Source of the DNA: Pusillimonas sp. DMV24BSW_D
Lineage (GTDB): Bacteria; Pseudomonadota; Gammaproteobacteria; Burkholderiales; Burkholderiaceae_B
DNA length: 64,000 nucleotides
Assembly (NCBI RefSeq): GCF_011388195.1
Contig: NZ_CP049990.1
Location: 930,001-994,000 of the forward strand
Direction of reading: 5' to 3'
The notes beneath the pieces were generated by a model that worked only from the letters and a program-made list of their open reading frames with translations, was not told where the DNA came from and made no database searches. Made by a program: the position numbers and the translations under genes. Below are positions 17,386 to 25,697 of this stretch, piece by piece; the stretch's first letter is position 1, and every line of letters starts with the position of its first letter.

Positions 17386-18778
17386 GATTGGGCTGCTTTG
17401 CTTGGGTGCCGAGCAATGTTTGCAGGTTGGAGCTTATGTGTATTGAATGGGCGGGAAGGTGTTCTATCTGTTCCTGCCAGACCCAGTCACGATTGTTTTC
17501 GGGTTGACTGGGTTGCACGACAACATACAGGTTTGAGCCGGCTGCGGCTAACTGCTGCAGGAAATGCAAAGTGCCACGATCGGGTGTTTGGCTGGCATCA
17601 CACACCGTAATGATCTGTTCAGGCCGGTGTGCTTCTAACGTTTGCAAAACCTGTTTGCGCTGCTCGCGCGAGTCAACACGCCCCAAATCGTTTCCCGTCT
17701 GCCCTAAAGCGATGGGCGGCCAGGGTGTGTCGGCGGTTAATTCCAGGCCTAATATGGCAAAGGGTTTGGTGTGGTCAAAAGAGGCGGCGGCGGTGGTCGG
17801 CTTCGCGGACGAAAGCGTTTGCGGGGCAGGACGATCGATGCCGATCACCTGGCTTTCGGGCATGAGATGTGGGTGCAGGTTTATATAACCGGGTAAGGTG
17901 GTGTCAATCGGCGTGACCCGAATGCTGCGCTGCGCCCACCGCATGCAGATCAACATGAGAGCGGCACGCGGAATAAAGCCATAAACCAAAACGCAACCAA
18001 TTAACCAGCTTGACCAGTCGACACCGGCACCGGCAAGCGTGGAGGGCGAGCCGATGCTGGTATCAATAATGCTTGAGTCGGGCGTTGCAAAGCCCAATAG
18101 CGAGGGAAACCACCCGAGTACTTGGGTGAATTGCAGAAACACGCCCGACCCCAGCAAGGTGGTTTCCCATTGGAATTGATATTGCCTGGCGGACAGAAGG
18201 ATAAGCAGCGTAAGGATGATCGCAACCATCAGACTTGCCCAAATAGCGTGACTCACCACGCTTAATGTGGGTTTGAGCGCGCCGGTGCGACTCAGTGTGC
18301 TGGTTAGGCCTTGCACTAACAGATGGTTGTCTGCCTGTTTATTCAGCTTGCGCGTCAGGGCCAGCCATACTTTTCCCAAGCCGGGTGGCCCGGCGGTATC
18401 CACTTGTAGTGAAATAACCCAAAGCACCAGGGTGACAAGGTGCAGGCCAAGTAACGTTAGTAAGGCCACCAAAAGGTTCACCGGTTGCTGCCCGCTGCCC
18501 AGTGCGCTGACGGCGGCTGAAACGCCGCCCAAAATGCCCAGCAACAGCAGCCCCGAAAGCACCCAGTGGGCTTGTGAGGTAATGACGTTGACCTTGGGTG
18601 TGAATGCGAGCTTTTCGGCCAACGCATTTGCGCGAATACTCAGGCGCGCTTCCAGTGTTTTGCCTTGGGTGAGTGCTTGTCGGGTTTCCTGTGCATCTTC
18701 GCAGCGGCCGTTTTTGATTTCATAAAGACGAACCGCTTCGGTTAGCCAGGCGGTTTGAAGTGATCGCGTAAAACCCAT
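17375..18778 (-). CDS. DUF2868 family membrane protein
   Basis: This 467-residue protein of the DUF2868 family has an N-terminal soluble region (TEAVRLYEIKNGRCEDAQETRQAL), four or more hydrophobic helices between about residues 65 and 300 (for example WVLSGLLLLGILGGVSAAVSAL and LVALLTLLGLHLVTLVLWV), and a C-terminal soluble domain that resembles a Rossmann-like fold (FAILGLELTADTPWPP ... EQIITVCDASQTPDRGT). It is the first gene of a two-gene unit with the GTPase. I infer that the membrane protein and the GTPase work as a pair, but no activity is established. Confidence 0.78.
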   Translation of the reverse strand: MGFTRSLQTAWLTEAVRLYEIKNGRCEDAQETRQALTQGKTLEARLSIRANALAEKLAFTPKVNVITSQAHWVLSGLLLLGILGGVSAAVSALGSGQQPVNLLVALLTLLGLHLVTLVLWVISLQVDTAGPPGLGKVWLALTRKLNKQADNHLLVQGLTSTLSRTGALKPTLSVVSHAIWASLMVAIILTLLILLSARQYQFQWETTLLGSGVFLQFTQVLGWFPSLLGFATPDSSIIDTSIGSPSTLAGAGVDWSSWLIGCVLVYGFIPRAALMLICMRWAQRSIRVTPIDTTLPGYINLHPHLMPESQVIGIDRPAPQTLSSAKPTTAAASFDHTKPFAILGLELTADTPWPPIALGQTGNDLGRVDSREQRKQVLQTLEAHRPEQIITVCDASQTPDRGTLHFLQQLAAAGSNLYVVVQPSQPENNRDWVWQEQIEHLPAHSIHISSNLQTLLGTQAKQPNHAS

Positions 18779-18866
18779 GTGTATTTAATTCGCGTGCAGG
18801 CAATGATAGGCATATTAGGCGGTGTACCTGATTGCGTCCAGTCGGGCTCGTATGCAGGGCTATTTG

Positions 18867-18934
18867 ATTGGTATACCAACTGGTTGTAATTACAACTCGT
18901 TGGTGATTCAACTAGTTGACATACCAACAAGTTG
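18867..18934. promoter_or_regulatory. Tandem operator array: four CAAC-NN-GTTG sites at 16-bp pitch
   Basis: CAACTGGTTG (18877), CAACTCGTTG (18893), CAACTAGTTG (18909) and CAACAAGTTG (18925) start exactly 16 bases apart. Read the other way, the gaps form GTTG-N6-CAAC units; GTTGTAATTACAAC (18883-18896) is a perfect 14-bp palindrome and TTGGTATACCAA (18868-18879) a perfect 12-bp palindrome. The array lies upstream of the binding-protein/P450 operon and covers its predicted promoter. TTG-N6-CAA spacing is common for MarR-family operators, and a MarR gene lies inside the operon. Binding by that protein is inferred. Confidence 0.8.
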
Positions 18935-18944
18935 AATTTAGACT
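18916..18944 (+). promoter_or_regulatory. Sigma-70-type promoter of the Liv-P450 operon
   Basis: TTGACA (18916-18921, perfect -35) is 17 bases from TAGACT (18939-18944, four of six -10 matches). The -35 overlaps the third operator and the spacer contains the fourth, so a bound regulator would block polymerase. Transcription would start near 18951, about 70 bases before the ATG. Confidence 0.65.
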
Positions 18945-19019
18945 GATCCCCAAGTGGCAGAAAAGTGGCGTTCTTATGCGCACTTCCTGTGCACGAAAAT
19001 TAATAAATCAGGAGACAAA

Positions 19020-20186
19020 ATGAAGAAAGCGCTTCGTTTGGGCGCCATCGCATTGATGGCCGCCTCTATTACCGGTTTTGCTCACGCCGATACGGTTAAA
19101 GTGGGTATTATTGGCCCTTTCTCGGGTCCGTTTGCGCACTATGGCAAGTTATTCAAAGATGGTGCCGAGTCTTATTTGAAACAGCAAGGGGGCAAGTTTG
19201 CCGGCCACGATATCGAAATCATTTATCGTGACAGCGGCGGGCCGAACCCCAGTGGTGTAAAAACCGCCGCCCAGGAATTGATCGTGAGTGATCGTGTCGA
19301 CTATCTCGGTGGTATCGTGTTTACGCCCAACGCCATGGCTGTTGCGCCTTTGGTGCAGGAATCAAAAACGCCCACGGTCATTTTTAACGCGGCTACGTCG
19401 TCTATTACCCCGAAATCCGATTATCTCGTCAGAACTTCCTACACCTTGTGGCAGGTGACTGTACCTATTGCCCGTTGGGCGCACGAGCAAGGTATTAAGA
19501 AAGTGGTCACAGCCGTAAGCGATTACGCGCCGGGTGTCGACGGGGAAACCGCATTCAAGGAAGAGTTCACCCGTTTGGGCGGCGAGGTTGTTGAAAGCAT
19601 CCGCATGCCGCTTAACACCAATGACTTCAGTCCGTTTGCGCAGCGTATCAAGGCATCGGGTGCCGAAGCGGTTTATGTCTTTCTTCCTGGTGGCCCACCC
19701 AGTTTGGGTTTCGTGAATGCCTACAACGAGAACGGTTTGCGTGAAGCGGGAATCGAGTTCCTTGGTACCGCGGAAATGGATGAGTTCGACTTGCAGAAGT
19801 TCGGCGATGCCGCACTGGGTTTGAAGACCGCGTTTCACTATTCGGCCGCGCATGACTCAGACGCCAATCGCGAATTCAAAAAGGCTATGAAAGCGCAGGC
19901 GGCCGATGCACTGGAAAACTATGCGTCCGTAGGCGCCTACGATGGCATGCACATCATTCACAAAATGGTTGAAGCGACTGACGGCAAGAAAGACGGTGAT
20001 AAGGCCATTGAAGCGATTAAAGGCTATGAGTGGGAAAGCCCTCGCGGCCCTGCCAAGATCGATCCCGAAACCCGCCATATCACTCAGAACGTCTATTTGC
20101 GGGAAGTTGAGCGTGATGGTGACATTCTTGTGAATACCGAAATCGAAAATTTCGGCATGCAACCCGACCACGGTCTGAAAAAGTAA
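19020..20186 (+). CDS. Liv-type ABC transporter substrate-binding protein
   Basis: This 388-residue periplasmic binding protein heads the operon that also encodes the P450 system. The signal peptide is MKKALRLGAIALMAASITGFAHA with cleavage before DTVKVG. The mature protein shows the type I fold: VGIIGPFSGPFAHYGKLFKDGAESYLKQ, VDYLGGIVFTPNAMAVAPL, and a second lobe with ENYASVGAYDGMHIIHKMVE. The frame opens 22 codons earlier, but the ATG at 19020 follows AGGAGACAAA and begins the signal peptide. Because the same operon carries a P450 of the benzoate-oxidising kind, the likely ligand is an aromatic carboxylate and not an amino acid; this is inference from context. Confidence 0.9.
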   Translation: MKKALRLGAIALMAASITGFAHADTVKVGIIGPFSGPFAHYGKLFKDGAESYLKQQGGKFAGHDIEIIYRDSGGPNPSGVKTAAQELIVSDRVDYLGGIVFTPNAMAVAPLVQESKTPTVIFNAATSSITPKSDYLVRTSYTLWQVTVPIARWAHEQGIKKVVTAVSDYAPGVDGETAFKEEFTRLGGEVVESIRMPLNTNDFSPFAQRIKASGAEAVYVFLPGGPPSLGFVNAYNENGLREAGIEFLGTAEMDEFDLQKFGDAALGLKTAFHYSAAHDSDANREFKKAMKAQAADALENYASVGAYDGMHIIHKMVEATDGKKDGDKAIEAIKGYEWESPRGPAKIDPETRHITQNVYLREVERDGDILVNTEIENFGMQPDHGLKK

Positions 20187-20214
20187 TCACAACGTAGAAG
20201 GAAGGGGTTCGGGC

Positions 20215-21075
20215 GTGCAGCTCTTCAGTAATATTCTGATAGACGGCATTGTCTACGGGATGGTGCTTTTCATCATCTCCGTAGGCCTGTCCGTCACGAT
20301 GGGCCTGATGCGGTTCATCAATCTTGCGCATGGGGCTTTTGCCATGGCCGGTGGTTACGTTGCCGCCTGGCTGGTGCGTGAGGAAGGTTATCCGTTTTTG
20401 GCTGCCTTGGTGCTGGCCGTTCTGGCTGCAGTCGTGTTGGCTGCACTGCTTGAAACCTTTGTTTTCCGGTTTCTGTACAAACGTACTGAGCTGGAGCAGG
20501 TGCTGTTTACGATCGGTTTTACGTTTGCGGCAATTGCCCTGGCCAACTTGTTGGCCGGGCCTTACATTCAGTTAATTCCATTGCCTGAGTGGCTCGATGG
20601 CTCCATGTCTTTGGGTGATCGGACCTTGCCCACGCAACGTGTGTTTGTCATCGTAATGGGGTTGGTCGTTGTTCTTTTGTTGTGGCTCATCATTGCCAAG
20701 ACTCGATTCGGTATCTGGCTCAGGGCTTCAGTTGATAACGCACCCATGTCTTCCTCGCTGGGCATCAATATTCGTTTGGTTCAATGCGCCACCTTTGCTT
20801 TCGGGGCCGGTCTGGCCGCGCTTGGGGGCGCGCTGGGGGCGGAGCTGATGCCGCTGGAGCCCTATTATCCCTTGAAGTATTTGGTGCTGATGTTGGTCGT
20901 GGTGTCGGTAGGGGGGCTTGGCAGCGTGTCTGGAACCCTGGTTGCAGCGCTTGTGCTGGGGGTTATTGATACCGCGGGAAGGTATCTGGCTTCCGACTTC
21001 GGTACGTTTTTCTTTTATGTCGCCATGATTCTGCTTTTAGCCTGGCGCCCTGAAGGTATTTTGCGGAGACACTGA
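20215..21075 (+). CDS. livH: Liv-type ABC importer permease, LivH subunit
   Basis: This 286-residue inner-membrane permease has about eight hydrophobic segments. LivH landmarks are GLSVTMGLMRFINLAHGAFAMAGGYVA near the N-terminus, RASVDNAPMSSSLGINIRLVQCATFAFGAGLAALGGAL, and VVVSVGGLGSVSGTLVAALVLGV. The start is GTG with GGAAGGGG upstream. Its TGA shares a base with the ATG of livM (TGATG), indicating translational coupling. Here LivH and LivM are separate, unlike the fused pair at 527-2443. Confidence 0.92.
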   Translation: MQLFSNILIDGIVYGMVLFIISVGLSVTMGLMRFINLAHGAFAMAGGYVAAWLVREEGYPFLAALVLAVLAAVVLAALLETFVFRFLYKRTELEQVLFTIGFTFAAIALANLLAGPYIQLIPLPEWLDGSMSLGDRTLPTQRVFVIVMGLVVVLLLWLIIAKTRFGIWLRASVDNAPMSSSLGINIRLVQCATFAFGAGLAALGGALGAELMPLEPYYPLKYLVLMLVVVSVGGLGSVSGTLVAALVLGVIDTAGRYLASDFGTFFFYVAMILLLAWRPEGILRRH

Positions 21076-22073
21076 TGCCTAATGCTTCATATTCCTTAGG
21101 TGCCGGTGCAAACATGGCACGCTTTGCCTGGCTGGGCTATGCCCTGGCACTGGCAGTGATGTTCGCGCTGTATTGGTTTTTCCCAGGCAGCCTTCTCATG
21201 CTGACCCATATCGCCATTATGGCCATTCTGGTCATGTCTCTGGACTTGGTAACGGGTTACGCCGGCTTGCCGACATTAGGCCATGCCGCCATGTTCGGCA
21301 TGGGGGCTTACAGTGCGGGTCTGTTCGCCAAACATTTTTCGCCCGATCCATTGCTTGGCTTGCTGGTGGGAGCCGGTTCGGGTGCGCTGGTTGCCTTTAT
21401 ATCCGGTCTTTTCCTGGTACGTTATCAAGGGCTGGCGTTTCTAATGTTAACGATTGCCGTCACGTTAATTCTGCAAAGCCTTGCAAATAGTTTCCAGGGG
21501 ATAACGGGCGGTGATAACGGCTTAACGGGTTACGACATTTCGCCGCTTCTTGGGCAGTTCAATTTCGATATGTTTGGTGTAACCGGTTACTGGTACAGCA
21601 TGATCGCAATGCTGGTTTGCTATGCCGTACTGCGCCGGGTTATGCGCTCGCCGTTTGGCTTGTGTTGCGTTGGTATTCGTGAGAACCGGGAGCGCATGGC
21701 GGCAAACGGCACCCGCATCTATCCACATTTGGTACGCCTGTATGTAATTGCCGGCTTTTTCGCCGGTGTGGCCGGTGCGCTGTCCGCCCAGGTGACACAA
21801 GTGGTGAGCCTTGACAGCCTTGGTTTTGAACTGTCAGCAGAGGCTTTGGTCATGCTGGTGCTGGGCGGATTGGGTACCTTGAACGGCGCCATTATTGGTA
21901 CGACTTTATATTCCGTTATTCACCATTACGCCGCCACGGCGAACCCGTTCCATTGGCTGTTTGTGATTGGTGGCTTGCTCATGTTGGTCGTGTTCCTGCC
22001 CAAAGGACTCTTGAACCGTTTTATGAGTCGCATTGGCCGTAACGTGCTTTCTTTGATCGGGAGGGGCGCATGA
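21075..22073 (+). CDS. livM: Liv-type ABC importer permease, LivM subunit
   Basis: This 332-residue partner permease has the LivM phrases MSLDLVTGYAGLPTLGHAAMFGMGAYSAGL, LVRYQGLAFLMLTIAVTLILQSLANSFQGITGGDNGLTG, and LVMLVLGGLGTLNGAIIGTTLYSVIHH. About nine hydrophobic segments are visible. It overlaps livH by one base and livG by four, so subunits are made in step. Confidence 0.92.
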   Translation: MPNASYSLGAGANMARFAWLGYALALAVMFALYWFFPGSLLMLTHIAIMAILVMSLDLVTGYAGLPTLGHAAMFGMGAYSAGLFAKHFSPDPLLGLLVGAGSGALVAFISGLFLVRYQGLAFLMLTIAVTLILQSLANSFQGITGGDNGLTGYDISPLLGQFNFDMFGVTGYWYSMIAMLVCYAVLRRVMRSPFGLCCVGIRENRERMAANGTRIYPHLVRLYVIAGFFAGVAGALSAQVTQVVSLDSLGFELSAEALVMLVLGGLGTLNGAIIGTTLYSVIHHYAATANPFHWLFVIGGLLMLVVFLPKGLLNRFMSRIGRNVLSLIGRGA

Positions 22074-22819
22074 CTGTGCTGCAGGTTGAGCATTTAAATA
22101 AAGCTTTTGGCGGGCTGACGGTTACTGATGACGTGACCTTTGCGCTGAGCGCCGGTGAACGCATGGCGATTATTGGCCCGAATGGCGCCGGTAAAACAAC
22201 GCTGGTGAATCAAATTGGCGGGGTATTGCGTTCCGATAGCGGTCGCATTCATTTAAACGGCGTAGACGTCACCGAATGGCCCAGCCATCGCAGGGTCGGT
22301 CACGGCTTGATTCGTACCTTTCAGATTTCGCGCCTGGCGCCGGACATCCCCGCGCTCGACCAGGTGGCGCTGGCCATTCATCAGCGCGATGGCTCAATTG
22401 GGCATATGTGGCGTAACAAGAATGCCTACACGGAAGTTATTGAGGAGGCCGAGCATATTTTGGCCGACCTGCAATTGTCGCGTGTTGCCCGGCACGCTCC
22501 TGCCGAGATGGCGTACGGCGATCAACGTCTGGTTGAGATTGCGTTGGCGCTGGCCTTGAAGCCAAAAGTATTGTTGCTCGATGAGCCGATGGCCGGTGTG
22601 CCGCGTTCCGAGGCACAACTGGTTCTGGATGCATTGGATAAATTGCCGGCGGATTTGGCGGTTGTCATTATTGAACATGATATGGATTTAGTCTTTCGCT
22701 TTGCCCAACGAATTTTGGTGCTTGCAAACGGCGCAGTGCTGGCCGACGGGACGCCTGATGAGATTCGACGGAACGAGGTGGTGCGGTCGGTGTATCTTGG
22801 AAGCGAGGCGCAAGTATGA
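22070..22819 (+). CDS. livG: Liv-type ABC importer ATPase, LivG subunit
   Basis: This 249-residue ATPase has Walker A GPNGAGKTT, the LivG-type signature MAYGDQRLVEIALALALKP, Walker B VLLLDEPMAGV and the switch histidine in VVIIEHDMDLVF. The phrase GHGLIRTFQISRLAPDIPALDQVALAI corresponds to the Q-loop region. It overlaps the neighbouring genes at both ends by four bases. Confidence 0.92.
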   Translation: MTVLQVEHLNKAFGGLTVTDDVTFALSAGERMAIIGPNGAGKTTLVNQIGGVLRSDSGRIHLNGVDVTEWPSHRRVGHGLIRTFQISRLAPDIPALDQVALAIHQRDGSIGHMWRNKNAYTEVIEEAEHILADLQLSRVARHAPAEMAYGDQRLVEIALALALKPKVLLLDEPMAGVPRSEAQLVLDALDKLPADLAVVIIEHDMDLVFRFAQRILVLANGAVLADGTPDEIRRNEVVRSVYLGSEAQV

Positions 22820-23523
22820 GTATGCTCCTGGAGGTTAAAGCACTGGAAGCCGGATACGGTCCGCTGACTGTTCTGCACGAAGTGTCGTTTTCCGTTGCAC
22901 CGGGCGAGCGAGTGTGTTTGTTGGGCCGCAATGGTGTGGGCAAATCCACCACGTTGAAAAGCGTGATGAATCTGACTCAATATCGCGCGGGTTCGGTGTA
23001 CTGGCAGGGGCATGATATTACGCGCCTTAGCACGGTTGAACGTGCCCGAAGGGGTATTGGTTACGTACCGCAAACACGCGACGTTTTTCCCTCTCTTACC
23101 GTAGAGGAAAACCTGATTGCAGGTTTACGTAACCGGCCGCGTTCCGAAGTGCAAAAAGCGTATGAGTTGTTTCCCCGTCTTTATGAGCGTCGCAACAATG
23201 GGGGTCAGGCCTTGTCGGGCGGCGAGCAACAAATGCTGTCGGTGGCGCGAACCTTACTGGGCGAGCCGCAATTGTTGTTGCTCGACGAGCCTTTGGAAGG
23301 GCTGGCGCCCATTATTTGTGAAGAATTGATGCATGCTTTCGACAAGCTCAGTCGCGAGCAGCATGTGGCGATTGTTTTAGTAGAGCAAAAAGTACAAGAG
23401 GCGCTGAAGTTTGCGCAGCGTGCCTTGGTGCTGGATCACGGGGCGGTTATTTATGAAAGCGGCACAGCCGAGCTCATAAATGACCCCACCATTCTCGACC
23501 GCTACATTGCGGTTGCGGAATAG
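22816..23523 (+). CDS. livF: Liv-type ABC importer ATPase, LivF subunit
   Basis: This 235-residue second ATPase has Walker A GRNGVGKST, signature LSGGEQQML, Walker B LLLLDEPLEGLAP and the LivF phrase GIGYVPQTRDVFPSLTVEENL. It ends 27 bases before the P450 gene, whose ribosome site AGGAGACAAA is the same sequence as that of the operon's first gene. This spacing and identity argue for one transcript through the P450 genes. Confidence 0.92.
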   Translation: MSMLLEVKALEAGYGPLTVLHEVSFSVAPGERVCLLGRNGVGKSTTLKSVMNLTQYRAGSVYWQGHDITRLSTVERARRGIGYVPQTRDVFPSLTVEENLIAGLRNRPRSEVQKAYELFPRLYERRNNGGQALSGGEQQMLSVARTLLGEPQLLLLDEPLEGLAPIICEELMHAFDKLSREQHVAIVLVEQKVQEALKFAQRALVLDHGAVIYESGTAELINDPTILDRYIAVAE

Positions 23524-23550
23524 ATACAGCCCATTCTGACAGGAGACAAA

Positions 23551-24768
23551 ATGACTACCTCAACTTCAACCACAACACCACCGGACTCCGTTCCGCGCCT
23601 GGATATTGACCCATTCGGCGACGATTTTCTCACCATGCCCTATCCATATCACGAGCAAATGCGTGAAGCGGGCGAGGCGGTGTGGCTGGACAGCTACGGC
23701 TTATGGGCGTTCACGCGATACGAGCAGGTGAAAGCCGGGCTCAGTGATTGGGAAAACTTTATTTCATCCGCCGGGGTGGGGTTGGCCAATTTCCGCGTGG
23801 AAAAACCGTTTCGCCCGCCCAGCCTGATTCTGGAAGCAGATCCCCCCGATCACACCAAGGCGCGGGCCATTCTCTCGCGTATTCTGTCGCCCAAGGTCGT
23901 GCAGCAGATTCGCGGCGACTTTCAAGAGAAGGCGGAAGTGCTGATTGACCGCTTGCTGGAGCAAGGGGAAATCGATGCGGTGAATGATTTGGCCAAAGTG
24001 TATCCCTTGCAGGTGTTCCCCGATGCGCTTGGCCTGGCCGAAGACGAGCGCGAAATTCTATTGTTGTACGGCGACATGGTATTCAACTCGTTCGGGCCGC
24101 GTAATCATATTTTCCAGCGTGCGGTTGAAAAGTATGAACCCGTGCGTGAATGGATTATGAACAAGTGCCGTCGCGAAGAATTGCGCCCCGGCGGGTTCGG
24201 AGATCAAATTTACCAAGCAGCCGACGCAGGTGAGATTACGTTGGAAGAAGCGCCGATGCTGGTACGTTCCTTCTTGTCGGCAGGCGTTGATACCACGGTG
24301 AACGGTATCGGTAATGCAATATATTGTTTTGCTCAGTTTCCGGAGCAATACGATAAACTGGCGGCCGAACCCAAACGTGCACGGCCTGCATTTGAAGAAA
24401 CGCTGCGCTTTGAATCTTCGGTTCAAACGTTTTTCCGCACCGTGAATCGCGATGTTGAGTTTGCCGGTGCGCCCATGAAGGAGAATGACAAGGTCTTGTT
24501 CTTTTTGGCGGCGGCAAATCGCGATCCACGCAAATGGGAAAATCCCGATGTGTTCGACATCGACCGCAAGGCAACCGGGCACATGGCGTTCGGAACCGGT
24601 ATTCATGGTTGTGTGGGGCAAGCCATTGCGCGCCTCGAGGGCGAGTTGATTCTCACTGCGCTGGCCAACAAGGTAAAGCGAATTGAACAAATCGGCGAGC
24701 CTACGCGTCGTTTGAACAATACATTGCGCGCGCTGGATTCTTTGCCGGTGCGCCTGGTTCCACGTTGA
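23551..24768 (+). CDS. Cytochrome P450, CYP199-like (para-substituted benzoate oxidation)
   Basis: This 405-residue soluble bacterial P450 has the haem-binding loop FGTGIHGCVG with axial Cys354, the I-helix segment SAGVDTT (acid-alcohol pair Asp247/Thr248) and the K-helix ETLR motif. From memory of CYP199A4, the residues that hold its benzoate carboxylate and line the pocket are Arg92, Ser95, Phe182, Phe185, Arg243, Ser244 and Ser247, with Cys358 at the haem. Here Arg88, Ser91, Phe178, Phe181, Arg239, Ser240, Ser243 and Cys354 occur, all offset by four. That agreement suggests a para-substituted benzoic acid as substrate, for example oxidative demethylation of 4-methoxybenzoate. Family assignment is from recognition, not from a search. 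Confidence 0.88.
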   Translation: MTTSTSTTTPPDSVPRLDIDPFGDDFLTMPYPYHEQMREAGEAVWLDSYGLWAFTRYEQVKAGLSDWENFISSAGVGLANFRVEKPFRPPSLILEADPPDHTKARAILSRILSPKVVQQIRGDFQEKAEVLIDRLLEQGEIDAVNDLAKVYPLQVFPDALGLAEDEREILLLYGDMVFNSFGPRNHIFQRAVEKYEPVREWIMNKCRREELRPGGFGDQIYQAADAGEITLEEAPMLVRSFLSAGVDTTVNGIGNAIYCFAQFPEQYDKLAAEPKRARPAFEETLRFESSVQTFFRTVNRDVEFAGAPMKENDKVLFFLAAANRDPRKWENPDVFDIDRKATGHMAFGTGIHGCVGQAIARLEGELILTALANKVKRIEQIGEPTRRLNNTLRALDSLPVRLVPR

Positions 24769-24786
24769 TTTTTGAAAGGTAGAAAA

Positions 24787-25110
24787 GTGGCTGTTGTTAA
24801 ATACATTAGTGCTGAAGGCACGGTAACGGAATTGGATGTGTCACCGGGCGTGAACCTGATGCAAGCCGCCGTAAACGGCGGTGTGGATGGCATTGTTGGG
24901 GAGTGCGGTGGGTCGGCCATGTGTGCAACCTGTCATGTTTATGTCGACGAAAAAGATGTCGGCAAGTTCGACCCCAAATCGGCGCCGGAAGAGGAAATGC
25001 TGGAGTGCACCACCAGCCCGGTTCAGGAAACCAGCCGTTTAAGCTGTCAATTGTTCGTAACAGATGACGGTGATGAAATCACGGTATATTTGCCTGAGTC
25101 GCAACAATAG
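24787..25110 (+). CDS. [2Fe-2S] ferredoxin of the P450 system
   Basis: This 107-residue ferredoxin of the putidaredoxin/adrenodoxin type has cluster ligands Cys40, Cys46, Cys49 and Cys87, spaced C-x5-C-x2-C-x37-C (GECGGSAMCATCH ... SRLSCQL). It would carry single electrons from the reductase at 25694-26914 to the P450. The chosen start is GTG at 24787, giving MAVVKYISAEG, with AAAGG upstream; an in-frame TTG five codons earlier lacks a ribosome site. It follows the P450 stop by 18 bases. Confidence 0.93.
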   Translation: MAVVKYISAEGTVTELDVSPGVNLMQAAVNGGVDGIVGECGGSAMCATCHVYVDEKDVGKFDPKSAPEEEMLECTTSPVQETSRLSCQLFVTDDGDEITVYLPESQQ

Positions 25111-25127
25111 ATTCAGCAAGGAAGGGA

Positions 25128-25697
25128 ATGGTCTTGGTCAAACAGAAGGAAGCGCGCCCGGCGGCCGACAACGCGGGCCCGCGAGCTCAAGGTATCGAGC
25201 TGGAAACCTACCACCCTGCTTACTTTACTTTCATTGCCACCAAGTTGGCGTCCGGCGCGGCGGCGGTTTACCGTCGCCATTTCGGTGTGGGGATCGAAAT
25301 ATGGCGTGTTCTGGTCATGCTCGCGCTTGAAGAAAAAGTGTCGGTTAACATGGTGTGCAAGCTGATCGGCATGGATAAGGGTTCCGTGAGCCGTTGCTTT
25401 AAAAGCATGCATGAGAAGGGGTTGATTACGTTTTCGCACGACCCAAAAGATGGGCGTGTGCGTTACGCGACCCTTACCGAACTGGGTTGGCAAAAGCATA
25501 ATCAAATCAAGGCCATTGCGTTAGAGCGTCAACGTGCTTTTATAGGGTGTCTTTCGCAGGAAGAGGCCGATGCCCTAACCCATATGCTTTTGCGTTTGCA
25601 TGCCAATTTGCCGGAAGTGGAAAAGGCGACCCAACGTTATTTGCGTGAGCATCATATAGGTGAACGTGAAGCCGAGAATGAAAGGAAAAAGTTGTGA
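25128..25697 (+). CDS. MarR family transcriptional regulator
   Basis: This 189-residue protein has the MarR winged-helix fold: VWRVLVMLALEEKVSVNMV-like first helices (IEIWRVLVMLALEEK), recognition helix region IGMDKGSVSRCFKSMHEKGLITFSHD, and the wing DPKDGRVRYATLTELGW. Basic N- and C-terminal extensions flank it. MarR repressors in aromatic catabolism often respond to the substrate or its CoA ester. It lies inside the P450 operon, 17 bases after ferredoxin and overlapping the reductase by four. The likely target is the operator array at 18867-18934, which gives autoregulation; this is inferred. Confidence 0.87.
   Translation: MVLVKQKEARPAADNAGPRAQGIELETYHPAYFTFIATKLASGAAAVYRRHFGVGIEIWRVLVMLALEEKVSVNMVCKLIGMDKGSVSRCFKSMHEKGLITFSHDPKDGRVRYATLTELGWQKHNQIKAIALERQRAFIGCLSQEEADALTHMLLRLHANLPEVEKATQRYLREHHIGEREAENERKKL

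Noticed and set aside
24058-24690. A 210-codon - strand frame opposite the P450 gene
   Set aside because: It lies wholly within a well-supported P450 and shows no family features.
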